Shown: piece after piece, positions 62,322 to 64,000 of the stretch | Layout: each line of letters begins with the position of its first letter | How positions within the stretch are numbered: position 1 is the first letter of the stretch | NCBI RefSeq assembly: GCF_001523745.2 | Contig: NZ_CP013387.1 | Coordinates: forward strand, 248,001-312,000 | Direction of reading: 5' to 3' | DNA: 64,000 nt | DNA from: Burkholderia mayonis | GTDB lineage: Bacteria > Pseudomonadota > Gammaproteobacteria > Burkholderiales > Burkholderiaceae | The notes under the pieces: generated by a model | The model's input: the letters and a program-made list of their open reading frames with translations, nothing else | Database searches by the model: none | What the model was told of the DNA's origin: nothing | Translations under genes and position numbers: made by a program

Positions 62322-64000
62322 ATGAACACTGCCAACCGCAAACCCCTGCCCGGCACGTCGCTCGATTTCTTCGACGCGCGCGCCGCCGTCGACGCGATCA
62401 GCCCGGGCGCCTACGATACCCTGCCGTACACGTCGCGCGTGCTCGCCGAGAACCTCGTGCGCCGCTGCGACCCGGCGATCCTCGCCGATTCCCTGAAACA
62501 GCTCGTCGAGCGCAAGCGCGAACGCGATTTTCCGTGGTTCCCGGCGCGCGTCGTGTGCCACGACATCCTCGGCCAGACGGCGCTCGTCGATCTCGCCGGC
62601 TTGCGCGACGCGATCGCGGAGCGGGGCGGCGATCCGGCGAAGGTGAATCCGGTCGTGCCGGTGCAACTGATCGTCGATCACTCGCTCGCCGTCGAGTGCG
62701 GCGGCTTCGATCCGGACGCGTTCAAGAAGAACCGCGCGATCGAGGATCGCCGCAACGAGGACCGCTTTCACTTCATCGAGTGGACGAAGAAGGCGTTCGA
62801 GAACGTCGACGTGATCCCGCCCGGCAACGGCATCATGCACCAGATCAATCTGGAGAAGATGTCACCCGTGATCCAGGCGCACGACGGCGTCGCGTATCCG
62901 GACACCTGCGTCGGCACCGACAGCCACACGCCGCACGTCGACGCGCTCGGCGTGATCGCGATCGGCGTCGGCGGCCTGGAGGCGGAGAACGTGATGCTCG
63001 GCCGCGCGTCGTGGATGCGTCTGCCGGACATCGTCGGCGTCGAGCTGACCGGCAAGCGTCAGCCCGGCATCACCGCGACCGACGTCGTGCTCGCGCTCAC
63101 GGAATGCCTGCGCCGCGAGAAGGTGGTCGGCGCGTATCTCGAATTCCGCGGCGAGGGTGCGAAGAGCCTCACGCTCGGCGATCGTGCGACGATCTCGAAC
63201 ATGGCGCCCGAATACGGCGCGACGGCCGCGATGTTCTTCATCGACGAGCAGACGATCGGCTACCTGCGCCTGACCGGCCGCAGCGACGAGCAGGTGACGC
63301 TCGTCGAGACGTATGCGAAGGCGGCCGGCCTGTGGGCGGACAGCCTGACGCACGCGCAATACGAGCGCACGCTGACGTTCGATCTGTCGTCCGTCGTGCG
63401 CAACATGGCCGGCCCGTCGAACCCGCACAAGCGGCTGCCGACCGCCGAGCTCGCCGCGCGCGGCATCGCCGGCCAGTGGGAAGAAACGCCCGGCCGGATG
63501 CCGGACGGCGCGGTGATCATCGCCGCGATCACGAGCTGCACGAACACGAGCAACCCGCGCAACGTGATCGCCGCAGCGCTGCTCGCGCGCAACGCGAACG
63601 CGCGCGGCCTCGTGCGCAAGCCGTGGGTGAAGAGTTCGCTCGCGCCCGGCTCGAAGGCGGTCGAGCTCTATCTGAAGGAAGCGAACCTGCTGCCCGATCT
63701 CGAGAAGCTCGGCTTCGGCATCGTCGCGTTCGCGTGCACGACCTGCAACGGCATGTCCGGCGCGCTCGATCCGGCGATCCAGCAGGAAATCGTCGATCGC
63801 GACCTGTACGCGACCGCCGTGCTGTCCGGCAACCGCAACTTCGACGGCCGCATCCACCCGTATGCGAAGCAGGCGTTCCTCGCGTCGCCGCCGCTCGTCG
63901 TCGCGTACGCGATCGCGGGCACGATCCGCTTCGACATCGAGAAAGACGCGCTCGGCCACGACCAGGACGGCAAGCCCGTCACGCTGAAGGACATCTGGCC
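62322..64000 (+). CDS. acnD: Fe/S-dependent 2-methylcitrate dehydratase AcnD (3' end outside window)
   Basis: The frame is open from ATG 62322 to the window edge (559 codons visible). The start is supported by MNTANRKPLPGTSLDFFDARAAVDAI, a typical AcnD N-terminus. Aconitase-family features are PVQLIVDHSLAVE, CVGTDSHTPHVDALGVIAIGVGG, and the iron-sulfur ligands in SCTNTSNP and ACTTCNGMSG. AcnD dehydrates 2-methylcitrate to 2-methyl-trans-aconitate, which the partner PrpF isomerises; prpF would be expected just beyond the window. Use of acnD instead of prpD is normal in beta-proteobacteria. The remaining swivelling domain (about 300 residues) is missing here. Confidence 0.95.
   Translation, partial: MNTANRKPLPGTSLDFFDARAAVDAISPGAYDTLPYTSRVLAENLVRRCDPAILADSLKQLVERKRERDFPWFPARVVCHDILGQTALVDLAGLRDAIAERGGDPAKVNPVVPVQLIVDHSLAVECGGFDPDAFKKNRAIEDRRNEDRFHFIEWTKKAFENVDVIPPGNGIMHQINLEKMSPVIQAHDGVAYPDTCVGTDSHTPHVDALGVIAIGVGGLEAENVMLGRASWMRLPDIVGVELTGKRQPGITATDVVLALTECLRREKVVGAYLEFRGEGAKSLTLGDRATISNMAPEYGATAAMFFIDEQTIGYLRLTGRSDEQVTLVETYAKAAGLWADSLTHAQYERTLTFDLSSVVRNMAGPSNPHKRLPTAELAARGIAGQWEETPGRMPDGAVIIAAITSCTNTSNPRNVIAAALLARNANARGLVRKPWVKSSLAPGSKAVELYLKEANLLPDLEKLGFGIVAFACTTCNGMSGALDPAIQQEIVDRDLYATAVLSGNRNFDGRIHPYAKQAFLASPPLVVAYAIAGTIRFDIEKDALGHDQDGKPVTLKDIW

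Overview
The window is a GC-rich bacterial chromosome segment with dense coding. Codon bias, the 96-residue H-NS-type protein, the 9-bp minisatellites and the gene families present point to a Burkholderia, most likely of the B. pseudomallei/thailandensis group. This is inference: no rRNA, tRNA or other species marker is present. Both edges cut genes: a sigma-54 activator on the left and acnD on the right.

Layout. 1-2320: end of a sigma-54 activator, two small exported proteins and an H-NS-family protein. 2321-3836: no convincing gene, but a 24-bp imperfect direct repeat. 3837-13388: a CoA-ligase-like/GNAT acetyltransferase, a 31-unit 9-bp minisatellite, a small conserved protein, then amidase, IclR regulator and FAH-family hydrolase around a strong inverted repeat, then metY and a VOC protein. 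13982-44822: a complete yersiniabactin-type siderophore locus. 44952-46136: an L,D-transpeptidase. 46457-53559: an NCS1 permease with pxpC-pxpB-biotin carboxylase-BCCP-pxpA and a divergent LysR regulator. 53730-57612: proline iminopeptidase, a methyltransferase and a chemoreceptor. 57884-64000: prpR divergent from prpB-prpC-acnD (2-methylcitrate cycle).

The siderophore locus is the centrepiece. The leftward operon reads: small SpoIIAA/STAS-like protein, Irp2-type NRPS, YbtX-type MFS, Irp1-type PKS/NRPS, YbtU reductase, YbtT thioesterase, then one 987-residue protein fusing salicylate-AMP ligase (YbtE) to salicylate synthase (YbtS). An AraC regulator (YbtA/PchR type) lies upstream, and rightward genes encode the TonB receptor and two half ABC transporters (YbtP/YbtQ). 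Expected product: a salicylate-capped thiazoline/thiazolidine siderophore close to yersiniabactin. Differences from the Yersinia locus are the YbtE-YbtS fusion, ybtX between irp2 and irp1, the extra STAS-like gene and an apparent Tyr-to-His change in the Irp1 ketoreductase. Both outward promoters carry tandem operator repeats 21 bp apart next to Fur-box-like sequence, which suggests one AraC/Fur switch for synthesis and uptake.
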